Shown one piece after another: positions 1-11,053 of a DNA stretch of 64,000 bases. The translations under genes were made by a program, and so were the position numbers. A model generated the notes under the pieces. The model had not been told where the DNA came from. It worked only from the letters and a program-made list of their open reading frames with translations, and ran no database searches. The number at the start of each line of letters is the position of its first letter. Within the stretch, counting starts at the first letter, position 1. This DNA is from Lingula anatina (taxonomy: Eukaryota; Brachiopoda; Lingulata; Lingulida; Lingulidae), in contig NW_019775517.1 of the NCBI RefSeq assembly GCF_001039355.2, positions 95,693 to 159,692 on the forward strand, given 5' to 3'.

Positions 1-150
1 TGTTACAATTTGTAGAAGCCAGTCAATGCTGCAGCGCTTTGAAATATCTTATATCTACGAGTGCTGGTACATAACAAAAGCGTTAACTGCCACAGAAATG
101 AAATAAAGATGGTGTGTATAAATCATCTGATTCCACTAAAATTGTTTCAG

Positions 151-305
151 ATTTGCCTGCAACTGTCATTCTAGACAAGAAACGGCCGATATAGCTGTGA
201 TAGACGATAAACGGTACTTGCCGATAAGAGATCTGCATATTACGGGGTTAAACGCAATTAATTCAGTTGTGAATGTGTCGACGCATATAACGATCTGCGA
301 AACAG
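151..305 (+). CDS. Gene A exon: C-terminal part of Caspr-type fibrinogen-like module
   Basis: The acceptor at 149-150 gives a phase-2 entry and the donor follows 305 in phase 1. The peptide begins ACNCHS and carries DDKRYLPIRDLHITG, matching gene B exon 23754-23905 (SDQRYLPLRGVFISG). The pattern of a Cys pair, then D-x-R-Y-L-P-hydrophobic, then a Cys near the end is the tail of the fibrinogen-like region of contactin-associated proteins. Positions 1-150 hold the upstream intron; no coding sequence was recognised there. Confidence 0.7.
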
Positions 306-3300
306 GTAGGATTTGGATGATACTACACAAGCACAGACCGGTATGTTATAGTATATATGACGGGTATAAGTGGACTAAATGGTTCTCAAATCAGTCCTGT
401 AGATGTTGTTTGGACCAAAAAGCTTTTGGCGCAATAACGTGTCAAATTGACAGCAACGTGGTCTCACAGTAAAATGTCAACTTGTAAAAAGGAGCCAAGG
501 TGTTCTGCTCAGGCTGAGGACCTTGATTTTAGTCGTTGTCACAATCAGTTCCTGATTTTTGGCAGCGTTCAGCACATTTATTATATTCCTTAGGCCTACG
601 CATGATAGAAGATGTAAATCATTTCCCACTTTGCTGCATAACACTCCCCTTTTCCGTTGTCAATAACACGTCGAAGCAAAAACCAGTGTTCTTCTTTTCT
701 TTGTCAGTTCTTGTCATGGATCTTGGAGTACTGGTTTCCAACCAAACATATTACGTAAACACGAAGTGCAATGAAAACGCCCCAAACATACACACAGGTG
801 GACGGAGCGTTTTATCAAAAGGGGACACTGTGTACAGTTTCACTCTAGAAGACACCAACGACATTTGGATTTCGTTGGATTATGAAGACTATGATGCTTT
901 CATTGAATTATATGGCGCCATTGATCCCATGACGTCACAACCTCTGCCTTCAAGCATAATTGTTAGAAACGACGACGGAGATACAAGATTAAATCCTGAG
1001 ATTCATGTTCGTCTACAGGGACAACATACCTATTACTTGACGGTCAGTACTTTAGAAAGCGACCCAAAAGGACCTGATATTATTGAAATGACGATCGTCA
1101 CCAATGGTTCACACGGTTATCAGAGTAAGTATATATATATTATCAACAGTTACCAAAGCAATGTCGGGTAATTAGATTATTAGGCCTGAAACTGAGGCCT
1201 GAAACTGAGGCACTTTGATCATCAAAACAAATCATTGTTGCTAAAGAATTCAATTTGATTGCTATGATAACGGTCACCAATTTACTGTGGATTGTAAGGA
1301 ACACTGACTTGTCGCAATGGGATGTGTGTATGGTCTCTCTTTTTTTAGCATTTGATGAAGAAATCGTTCCATCAAGAGTTAATTGCATGTGCTTGGATTC
1401 TGATATCAATAGTGTGTGTACGAGAGGGAGGTGTGAGTGTAGACCTGGGTTTGCACCGGATCATATGGGTAACTGTGAGAAAGGTAGACTCTCTTTATTA
1501 TTCAATATATCTGTTAACGTTCTCAACCTTGCAAAATCTTGTACAAACACGACTGAAATACAATGAACAACTGTAGCTGTTTTTTATATTTTCTCAAAAA
1601 AATATTTATATACAATTTTTTTTATAAATAAATTAAATATTAATTTGATATTATAATATTTATATAATATTTCAATATAAATACTTGGAATCTAACGTCA
1701 ATGGTTTTATATTACTCTATAGTATCTTCTACAGTGTCATTGCCGTATGTTGATGTGTTGTTCTATATGGGGAATATAAACTCCCTTCGATACTCCCTTC
1801 GATACACTACTTTCTATGGCAGTAACTAAAATGACATTTGAGATTCATCTTTGGAAATGGTATATTTGGTATTAAGTCTTTGTCGTTTGAATAAAACTAT
1901 CTAAACGTCGGCCATCATTTTGCTAAAAATAAACCATGTTGTGTACAGCTACAAGCACGGTATTAAAATGATTATATTGGTTATCATTTAATTTGATTTT
2001 CCTCATGTTCAATTGTCTTGTCATCTCGTCCAGTGCTGGGAATGGATTGCAATCATGACCTGGATTGCGCAAGTTACGTATATGGCAGCCATTGTGTCCT
2101 TGACGAACCTTTTGGGACAGTGTGCAAATGCAAACCTGGTTGGTATGAGAGGAATTTCGAGTGCTGTAAGTAGATCCATATTTCATAATTTTGTATGAAT
2201 CTGAAAAATGATACAATTTTGTTTCTCACAATGAATGCACGCAACATTGACGTGCATTATGAGTAAGAAGATGCAGCAAAATTAGATGTACCGGTACTTG
2301 CTTTTCAGATGCAGCCAATACAAATGTTTAACGACAATAATTTTGGGATCATTTTTTATTGCCAGTTTTCAGTGCTTTGTCGGTTACTTTTATTTTTGAA
2401 TGCATGGTTCTATTGTTGTTTTTTATTTTTATATCTTAGAATGTTTTCTTTGTATATTTTCTTTAATATTTCAGCACCTTGCCATTGCCTTTGTGACGGT
2501 AACGGTAACTGCACCAACAGCGGAGATCACAGGGCCGATGTGTACTGCACGTGTGAGCCAGCAAGCCGAACAGCAGCGGCCAGCGAAGGTTCGTGCATTA
2601 ACGTGAAGATGTTGGTTAGATCGATTACCAGTGATATAATACAATTTAATGCAGCAGTGCACATCCACACGCAAGCGCGTGCAAATTTGTTAACAGTTAT
2701 AATACGCGAGGCAGTTGTGTGAGTGGCTGTGAACGCGTGGTGCGGAAGCATCATGCGCTAGCGTAGACGTGTGTGCGTGCATGCCTTCACAAGTCCGTTT
2801 TGGCGAAGATGTCTGACATGAATCGCGCGTGGTGCATTGGTTTTTCTTATATCAAGTACATAAGTGAAATACTACTAGTTGTAGTGGTTACTATATTAGT
2901 TACTATTAGTTATAAAAGAGTTCGTAAACAATTTATGACTCCATCATGGCAAAAGCACGATTCTCGTTACCGTTCAGCCACTCTTTCAGGGAAGAGAGAC
3001 AACATGGGTAAACGCTTCGTCCTGTCATTCTTTGGAAACGCACTACTGTCGTCTTTCACTTGCACGGACGATAAAAAAGATGTGCGTTTGATGTTAAAGA
3101 TGACAAGTTATAGTGACACCCCTGCTGATGTCCGAGTGTCCACCCCATTGCACCCTGACTATCCACCAGTATCAGTCAGTGTCCAGAAAGGCAAAGAGAC
3201 TACGGTGAGCATGCCAAGAGCGCTTTTCAAGTCGAACGCGACCGGTTTTGCAACAGACAGCATCTTAGTTGAAAGTTCCCGTGATATTGCAGTATTTGGA

Positions 3301-6300
3301 CTCGCAGAAGGACCCGGTTTCTCCGGCGGATACCTTGCCCTTCCAGTTGATGTATTAGGCCAAGAATACGTCGCCTTGTGCTCCATTGACTCACGGCACA
3401 GTGATGATTATTCCCAGCATTCGGAAATCATCATCATTGCAGTGGAAAGCGACACCAGGGTTCGAATCACCATGCCAAAGGTAGAGGGTGTTTTCGTAAT
3501 ATACAATGGTAGCGAGTTCACAAGGCACCGTATGTTGGAAATCAGGCTGTCCAAGTATGAAACATTTCATATTCACAGTGAGGCGTTCTCTTTAACTCAA
3601 ACCTTCATCAATTCTGACAGGCCCATTGCCGTGATAAGCGGTGCCAGAGAACAGTTTGGCTCCACGAAAGATATCGTCCTAGAGATGATGCCGCCGATGT
3701 CGGCATGGGGAAGAATGTACACCATGTCACCAAGGCATTCAGAGGCCAGCAACAATTGGACCTTGGTGATTTTGTCCAGTCGCTCTGAACAGAGTTACGT
3801 CGTTGCACAAGGGAATAATCAACCAACTTTATCAATAACGCGCGAGAGGCATGTAACGTACGAAACGTATGCGCAGTCTCTCCTGACCATTACCGCACGG
3901 GAACATGACCCAATTCTGGTTGGTGTCCATACGTCTTGCAGGCATCTTTCCAAGATGGAACAACAGTAGGGGGGCTAGATACTGCAGTGGCAACCCCATT
4001 TGAACAGACCCCCAAAAACGTCACCTTTGTCTCGGCTGGATCGCGTTTAAACGGCGTCAGCATGATATCAATTTCCTATTGCCTCAAATCTCTAACGTTG
4101 GATGGAGGGCAAGTGCACTGGAATTCAGACCTGTCTATTAGAACGCCCATGCTACAACTGAACGCAACCACCGCAAATGTTGATAGAGGAACACATTATA
4201 TAAGTAATGATCAGCCACAGGAAGGAGTTCTAGCCTCTGTGTATGGTTATGGAGATAACGTCGGGCATGCTTTCCCTGCTGGGGCGTTGTATACTATAAC
4301 GCATGTAAGTATACCTGTTTCCATTATTTGGGTTATAAGAAAGGTACCTTGTTACCTTATTACAATTATGACACTTGCCGATAAATTACAACAAAGTGGA
4401 TGTCGAAAACGCAGCGCTCTAACGTTATGTATCTTGCATACAGGTATACCTTTTACATCTTATGAATGAGACATTGTGTAAACGTCATACATAACGCCTC
4501 AGAATGACGCATGTACGTGTGATACCCACTGGTGAATGCTACAAACACCTAGCTGAATCGTATTGCATCTATAATATAGTTTTTGGTTTGACTGCAACAT
4601 GAGCTCATATGTTTTGAGGTTGCTGTGACTGCAACGATTGGTAAAACAGAAATTCAGTTTTGTTCGCGTTATTTCAGCCATGTCACCCAAGTATCACAGT
4701 GGCCGGGGATTTAGTTGACAACGACTGTGACGGTTTTGTTGACGAGGAGGTCTACAACCATATCGGTAAGTGATTCATAAGATGGATAAAAATTAAAACA
4801 CGAATTTGGATTTGGCAAGCGTTTCATGGAATAAATGAGAGTACTCGAACAGACCTATCTGGGATAGATGAGTGGAGAAAAATTACAATATGGCAGCATA
4901 TAGGCAATAAGAGACCGGCACTTTGGATATATTTCCATGTGACTACGATTGTAAATAATAATTCTAAAGGTGTTTATTTCTAAGAGGGAACTCCAAGTCA
5001 CGATGGATACTTGAAATTATTAGGGGAATTACTGACTGTGGGAAAATATATACATGTATATTGCTATATACACATGTATATATAAGTGTTCCATCGGCAA
5101 TAAAGCCATTCCTGATTAGCCATTATATCATGTATCTGAATCCTTTTCAATAATTTTTAGACGACGATAACGATGGGGAAATCGATGAGGATCTAACAGA
5201 AGACCGTTTAGTAAGTTTTACGATATAACAGTTTATGAAAATGTGAAATCCCCTAGAGGCAGTGAATTTCGTGATACTTTGTGTCTGCTGCAGTCTTAGA
5301 TTAAGATTATATCAAAACAATCCTACAGGAAGATCGTCAATACTATTGACAAATCATATTCTTATATAAATATTGTGTATCCTTATTTAACAGGTGTTGC
5401 ATTACCACATTGACCCATGTAAGTAAAGCACAGCTACCTAACTTACTCTGCAATTCCCTTGTCACAGTTTATAATCCAAATTTAAAAATAAGTTAATGTT
5501 CCTTGTGTACCATTGTCAGTGATATGTATAGCATAAAATGTGCACTTAAATATTGGCTAAATGTTGTAATAGGCTTAAGTCGAACATTTGGATATGTCAG
5601 TGTATTTCTTTTATAAAGCATTTTGGAATAACTCTGACTTTAAATTGATAATTTTACCAAGATTTGTCGATACTTTAGGGGAAATTGTTTGCAGTAAAAG
5701 CAAATTTGGTAACATAATGAGTCTGACATATGACGCTAGAATTGTGTGGGCAAATGTGTCGGCCGTGTATAACGAGGGAGAAGATGCTGGCGCATGCGCA
5801 TTTCTCCACACTTATGCCACAGAGTATCGGAGAGACGTCATGCTCGATGACGCAGCTGAAAGGAATAGGTGTGGAATTGCGATTGTAAGTTAAATCGTTA
5901 TGCATGTTATGTATTATGTATTTAAACAAGGTATTGCATATTTAACCAACTCCCCTTTCATTCATCATTATCATGCCGTTATATTCGTAGTCAATAATAC
6001 CTTGTATTTGGGGGAATTTACTTTCTCGTTAGTGGTATTATATAATATCAATAATATTTATTTGCAACCAAAAGTTGGTTGGTGCATTTGAAATAATAAT
6101 AATGGTTATCCAAGACATTGAATATTAAACCTTTTCTAAAATACACTTGGCAGCAATATCGTTTAAGCAAAACAATTATTATTATTGGTTTTAGTTTAAA
6201 AAAAAACCTACAGGTAGAATGAGAGAGAAGTTAAGGCACATTCATTTCTACTTTCTTTAACTTTTACTCTTCCTCTCACTTCCACGCTCAGAACAAGGAG

Positions 6301-8541
6301 GAAGACAGCCTGGTGCATTGTATCAATGTGGTAGCACAAGTGGAGGCCGGAGCTATAAGCATAGGAGACCACCACTACAGGGTGTGCTGTGTATTCCAGA
6401 CCGATGACCACTCAAGAGTAGTCGGCAGTAGTGTTAATGTAGAGCAGTAAGTTTTTTTTGTAATTTCTTCTACACAGTGCAATGTATGTGTGTGATATGA
6501 ATAAAAATGTAGAATGTAAAAGTGTATGTAACGAAAAATGAAAAGAAAAGAAACAATACAAGTGAGATAAACAGTTGATATCAACGGTTTTATAGTGGCC
6601 CCTCGCTAGAAAGCAGGCAAGCCGGAAGCGAAATCAACAGTGGACGTGCGCATGTAACTCTTTCCGTAAAAAATATGGCGGACGAACTGGTGCCAACAGT
6701 TCGTGTGGGCGACCAGGTTCACCTCCAGGCTTCATTACGTCGACACGCAGGCAAGTTTTTAACATTCACTGCCCTTTTGAATTATTCGTCGTCACTTTTG
6801 TATGCCCCACTATAGTTTTGATTTTTTATGTTCAATATAGTACATATAGGCCTACCGAAAGATGAATTTTACATTGTACTTTGTTACATTTCTAACGGAC
6901 GCATCTTAATCCTTTAACTTTTGTTTTGAGAAATCACAAATAAACATAAAAATAAATTATGAGGACGAAGTAACGGGTTTTTGAATCTTTTAGTATTTGC
7001 GTGGATGCATGATAACGAAAGTGAAACCTTTTCAGCCTTTCAGGGCATCCGTGTAATCAACTGCACAGCATATCCCTCACTCAGAAACCCAAGCCCATCT
7101 CGTGTACTGACTAAAGAGGATGGGTAAGTATTTAGACCATATGACCATTGGCAATGGATCTCCAGAAGAAAAAACTCCTTCGTAAGAAAGAAGGCCAAAA
7201 TAGTTTAGATGAAAAGTAATCGTCATATGTGAATAGTACCTAATACAGACTAGTATTAGTACCTCACTTTCAACTTAAAATATACATATCAGAAGAGTAG
7301 TATACCTTAGAAGGTAACTATCTGGAAAAAAACTCGCTGCGGATGTAATTGTCTTTTAAGTACACGTACTGAAGTATGCTGTTTGAAATGAGTACAATTT
7401 CTAAACAGCAATTTTTAATGATTTTAACAATTTATACAATCAATACCAATTTCCATTAAACATGTTCAGATGTGGTACGGGGAGAGTTCTGGCTGAAACG
7501 GAAGGATTTACCCCGCTGGAACATTCCTCAGCAAGAGCGGTGTCTGCCCCCTTCTATGCCTTCAAATTCACTGGATATTCCGATGTTTACTTCCGATGCT
7601 TGGTGGCATTATGTGCGGACTCGGAGGAAACTTACTGCACAACGGTAATTGTCTTCTGGTTATATTTTGTTTTTTTTCTTTAAATCAATCAAATAAAGAC
7701 AGACCAGTTCAGTTTCTTTTTGTAAATAGTTGAGTCAATCGTAAAAAAATGAGTTCATTCAGCAGTTTTGTGGAGTTCATTGGCCTTTGTATCTATACAG
7801 AATGTCACCATCACCCATATCATCATATTACACGTATTACATCATTACAACTGAGCAATGTATAATGGGTTTTCAAAATATTAGAATCACTGCCATGGTC
7901 CGGGACATGACAAGCTGCCACGCAGTCGTAAACGACGCAGTAATGGGGAACACGACGCGTCGAGTTTATCCCTTCCGGAAAGACAGGCTTCACTGGATGA
8001 CGATCCCGCAGCGAAGAAATTCATAGAGATGGCTGTGACCACAGTCTTGCGTGTACAGGAAGATACTGAATCAAACTTAGAACGTATGTGGAATGTTAAA
8101 TAATATGTTTGTCTAATGATACTAAAGTGCCAATGACTTAAGCACGTTTAAAGTGTGGTGTTAATAAACTTGAGGGGGCGAAATATTATCCCTATCTTGC
8201 AGAGTTTGGATTATCTAGATTAATAATGTATTTTTGTACGTTTTGAAATTTTAAATTTGGACCATTTTCGCTCTTAAAATTGGATTCATTTCCTTATATT
8301 GCAGGAGAGTCGCAAATCCTGTCCCATTATGAAGGCAACAAGGCACACTTTTTCACCGGACACTGCCAAAGATAGTGGAAAATGCAATAAACACAGTTTC
8401 AATTTAATGTTCCTTGTAGCTTGTACTGGATTAGTTTTCGTTCTTTTGTTGGTTGTTTCAATATTGTTGTGCAGGACATATTCTTCTAAATCGAGGCTGG
8501 TTAATTTATCTAAAAAGAATTTGGTATTGTCAGGAAATTAA
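151..8541 (+). CDS. Gene A: IgGFc-binding/ZP mosaic membrane receptor, 5' end outside window
   Basis: Exons inferred from splice sites and phase: 151-305, 708-1124, 1349-1483, 2034-2165, 2475-2588, 2990-4304, 4678-4765, 5161-5210, 5394-5418, 5679-5884, 6292-6446, 6596-6750, 7036-7123, 7470-7644, 7885-8083, 8305-8541. Modules in order: end of a Caspr-type fibrinogen-like domain, PPC-like beta-sandwich, two EGF-like and one Cys-rich module, IgGFc-binding domain, acidic metal-binding repeats, ZP domain, furin site, transmembrane helix. It would sit at the cell surface or be shed from it; the ligand is unknown. Exon order, lengths and phases match gene B on the opposite strand (88, 50, 155, 132 and 175 nt exons are identical in size), so the two are paralogs. 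The first in-window exon starts in phase 2, so N-terminal exons lie left of position 1. Defects: a one-base loss near 3932-3940 and a last exon whose strong acceptor gives the wrong frame. Gene or young pseudogene is unresolved. Confidence 0.8.
708..1124 (+). CDS. Gene A exon: PPC-like beta-sandwich domain
   Basis: This 417-nt phase 1-1 exon encodes a domain with GDTVYSFTLEDTNDIWISLD near its start, a YDAFIELYG strand, a RNDDGD loop and HTYYLTVST at the end. The succession Y-S-F, D-hydrophobic-Y, DDGD and tYYltVs resembles pre-peptidase C-terminal (PPC) domains, usually a Ca-dependent beta-sandwich in secreted proteins. That assignment is by pattern only. The homologous exon in gene B (18817-19230) has the same phase and 414 nt. 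Confidence 0.65.
1349..2588 (+). CDS. Gene A exons: two EGF-like modules and one short Cys-rich module
   Basis: Three symmetric phase 1-1 exons. 1349-1483 has CMCLDSDINSVCTRGRCECR and continues into an EGF ending. 2034-2165 opens VLGMDCNHDLDCASYVYGSH and ends CKCKPGWYERNFEC, a six-Cys EGF-like module. 2475-2588 has PCHCLCDGNGNCTNSGDHRA and a C-T-C ending, a shorter Cys-rich module; its donor is gttcgt, weaker than the others. Each matches an exon of gene B. Symmetric phase 1-1 exons are typical of shuffled extracellular modules. Confidence 0.75.
2990..4304 (+). CDS. Gene A exon: IgGFc-binding domain, frameshifted
   Basis: This exon matches the N-terminal domain family of FCGBP (IgGFc_binding). 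Markers include GGYLALPVDVLGQEYVALC, VLEMMPPMSAWGRMYTM and the end NVGHAFPAGALY, all paralleled in gene B 15494-16830. The reading frame is open from the acceptor at 2989 to about 3935, where it meets a stop at 3967. Homology resumes in the next frame at QASFQDG and continues to the phase-0 donor after 4304. The exon is 1315 nt, one short of what the flanking phases need, so a single base is missing around 3932-3940. Sequencing error and a real mutation are equally possible here. Confidence 0.8.
4678..5210 (+). CDS. Gene A exons: DNDCDG-type acidic metal-binding repeats
   Basis: Exon 4678-4765 carries GDLVDNDCDGFVDEE and exon 5161-5210 carries DDDNDGEIDED. Both fit the D-x-D-C/N-D-G-x-x-D-E pattern of MopE-type putative metal-binding motifs and EF-hand-like loops, so calcium binding between the IgGFc and ZP domains is likely. 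Lengths (88 and 50 nt) and phases equal the gene B exons 15083-15170 and 14413-14462. A 25-nt microexon at 5394-5418 with good splice sites (aacag before it, gtaagt after it) fits the phase change to the ZP exon. Confidence 0.7.
5679..7644 (+). CDS. Gene A exons: ZP (zona pellucida) domain
   Basis: Five exons (5679-5884, 6292-6446, 6596-6750, 7036-7123, 7470-7644) encode ZP-N and ZP-C. ZP-N Cys landmarks are EIVC, GACAF, RCGIAI and VCCVF. ZP-C has INCTAYP, then ED-G-CGTGRV, and FKFTGYSDVYFRCLVALC. ZP domains polymerise into extracellular filaments or mediate dimerisation. The intron after 6750 starts gcaagt, a GC donor, while gene B has GT there. The second exon has two Cys (HCINV and the CC pair) that gene B lacks, possibly an extra disulfide. 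Confidence 0.8.
7927..7938 (+). other. Furin-type cleavage site, gene A
   Basis: Codons for RKRR followed by S lie in exon 7885-8083 just after the ZP-C cysteines (NHCHGPGHDKLP before it). In ZP proteins a consensus furin site between ZP and the membrane anchor releases the domain for polymerisation. Gene B has the same site at the matching position. Confidence 0.75.
8305..8541 (+). CDS. Gene A last exon: transmembrane helix and short tail
   Basis: A hydrophobic run (LMFLVACTGLVFVLLLVVSI) followed by a short basic tail ends at the stop before 8542. The strong acceptor at 8304 would join in a frame that stops at a tag after CQR, because the preceding exon ends in phase 1. A weaker AG at 8370-8371 restores the transmembrane frame. 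Either the weak site is used or a second indel is present. An AATAAA at 8787-8792 is a plausible polyadenylation signal. Confidence 0.55.
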   Translation, partial: ESRKSCPIMKATRHTFSPDTAKDSGKCNKHSFNLMFLVACTGLVFVLLLVVSILLCRTYSSKSRLVNLSKKNLVLSGN

Positions 8542-8910
8542 TGATTAAATGTTCGAATGAGCTGATGTTTGGCAACGAATATACTACGAATCACATGTTT
8601 GTTTGTTGGATCCATCAACAGTCGCTGTAAATTATACAACTAGATGATATAAATATATTTATAAAACTTGTTTTTGTTCGTTATCCTCTGTTTAAAGCCG
8701 TATCAGTTAGATTTAGATCTTTCTAAAGCCGTTTCATTTCTCCTCCATCCCAATGTACCACAAACTTTCATAGTCCTTTTCACAACAATAAAGAAGGCAA
8801 CAAATAATATCAATAATAAATTATTTGTTCGAGATTTATAATAATATCCTTATCATTTTAACAATTTTAACAATGTAACAAATTGTTGCCCTATTTAATG
8901 TCATTGCTTT

Positions 8911-8979
<69 letters not shown>

Positions 8980-10781
8980 TCCTCATCCTAAAATTTATGA
9001 TGTGACGAGTCAATAAAGGTTAATATTTATTACAAACAATTTGGAACAAATTTCGTTTGTGGGGTTACAAAGAGTTATCTTTAGCTGCTTCATTCTTTAG
9101 GAAATGATAATAATAAAGATGTTTTTTTGCCAATTTATTTCATTTCATAAGTAAAATCATATTTAAATTTGCCTTCAAACATCATAAAGGTGCCAGTACA
9201 ATGTATATACGCTATCAAAAACCCGACTTGAAAGCAGTTTCGTCCATTTAAACATTTACTGCCACGGGTGATTTTTCTCACCAGTACGACTGTGAATCAA
9301 AATTGAAGTCTCATAATATGAAAGCCACGTGGACGAAATATAACAGTTTGCCTTGGTTTGTACATACTTTGTTGTCCGGTTCTCCCAAATATAAGATCTT
9401 TAGTTTGCTTATTTCTGTTCGTTTTTTAGTATTTAAAAGTAAGCCCTTAAAATGTACAATAAGGAGATGTGAAACTGTTCCAAATGGGGTAAGCACTGTG
9501 GAAGATGCAACACACATAAATTCTGTCCAATGTTGCGTATATGGGATGCATTTAAATGCAATGTTTGTAAATTAAATGATTGTATTTAACGCATTAAATC
9601 AATACGTGTTATATAACCGTTCACGAAAAAATCGGCAAAAAATCTTTAGCCGTATAATCTTAAGATTCTAAATGGATTGCTGTTGTAAAGATACAAATTC
9701 TCAGTGGTGAATTGATCCCTTAATCTTTTCATTCATTTAATTATTTTATGGCTCTTTGAATCGATTATAAGTGCCGTACGTGAGACAGGCTTGCTTGAGT
9801 GGCTTGCATAAAAAGAAGAGAATAGTTTGTGGTTATAAATCACCTTAACGAAGCATACTTTTTGGCCAATCGAACACTGGTTTAACAGTTTCTCACTTTA
9901 TATTGTCGCCGTTTTATTAAGTTCGGCAGTGCCGGAGGAGCCATGGTTTTAAAAACGAGAAGAGTGATAAAGCGATTAGTATATTGAACGAAGGTCTTGA
10001 AAAATTATATCGTTTCACACATGCATCTCAGTATAGTGACAGGCATACTGTCGTTTTTGAGGAGGTGGTGGAGGGATTAACTCCAAAGTTTAATGAGCAT
10101 CACGTGGACAGGTGCATGCTGTCTCCTCCCTGAATCTGCCATAGTTATTAGGTTTATCACAAAGTTGGTAAACCTTCAACTTTATTGAAAGGTAATTTTT
10201 TGTAACATGTACGTTTGAATACCAAAAGTGTGAGACCTAGATCAAGAGTACATGCAGTATGTACCGGTACTATATGTGGGTCTCCACCGAGTCATTAAAA
10301 CATACAGGTCTGGAAATACTCGTGGTCCACCTTGAAAATAAAATCTTCAGATATAGCCCATTGAACTGTGGCTTCTAAACAAACTAAATAATAAGTGTGC
10401 AATATAAATATTTATTTAAATTGTACGTGGCATTTGCGTATAATTCAGTTTTTCTGCCAAAAATATGTTTATAATACAAATAACTTTTTATGAAAAAAAT
10501 ATATGTATGTAATTTGGCCTTTGTGCAATTTCATAGAATCCCTGCAGTCTTGATAGATATAATATCACAAATTGCATCAAACTTTAAAATTAAGCTTCAA
10601 AATCGCCGAAGTGTGCTTTAAACAACAGGGACACAAGATATATTTGTAAATCTATATAAATATGTGGATCATTTCAAATACCTTTTTTTAAATCAAAAAT
10701 CAATTTTCATGGTTTGAAGGGCGAATTCAGATAACACATGTTTAACAAACGGAATGATCTCTTTTCCCAATTATGTCATGG
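8542..10781. other. Intergenic region between convergent genes A and B
   Basis: AT-rich DNA with the 3' ends of both genes. It contains an AATAAA at 8787-8792 for gene A, a candidate AATAAA on the minus strand at 10411-10416 for gene B, and an (AT)n array. The 90-codon frame at 9303-9575 has no recognisable features and is treated as chance. Confidence 0.6.
8924..8976. repeat. (AT)n microsatellite
   Basis: About 53 nt of uninterrupted AT dinucleotides. Confidence 0.95.
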
Positions 10782-11053
10782 CTACCTTACACAACGGATA
10801 CGGTCTCGAGAACTGCGATCCCACCTAAAACTCTCTACATATCGTCTCCCTCTCATTTCATATTTCCGTATTCGCACAATAAGAGACGACACCGTTAGGG
10901 CAAACACCAAGACTACAAATAATATTACCACAACGGTGGAAAAGAAGTGGATACTGTATACGCTGCACTCTTTAAATAGGCGTCCAGCATTCAGGTTTGG
11001 ACCCTCTGACAAAGACTCGTTGTCGCTCTTAGAAGGAAGGGCGTGCGGTTTAT
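10782..11053 (-). CDS. Gene B last exon: transmembrane helix and cytoplasmic tail
   Basis: Phase-1 entry, then a Ser/Asp-rich stem, a hydrophobic segment (FFSTVVVILFVVLVFALTV) and a strongly basic tail of about 30 residues (many Arg) ending at the stop 10784-10782. No signalling motif is recognised in the tail. Confidence 0.75.

Noticed and set aside
3900..3945. A short intron instead of a frameshift in gene A (cttgcag resembles an acceptor)
   Set aside because: The only nearby donor would give an intron of about 25 nt, too short to splice, and gene B is continuous here.
9303..9575. 90-codon frame between genes A and B
   Set aside because: No motif or splice context; AT-rich random frame in the convergent 3' region.
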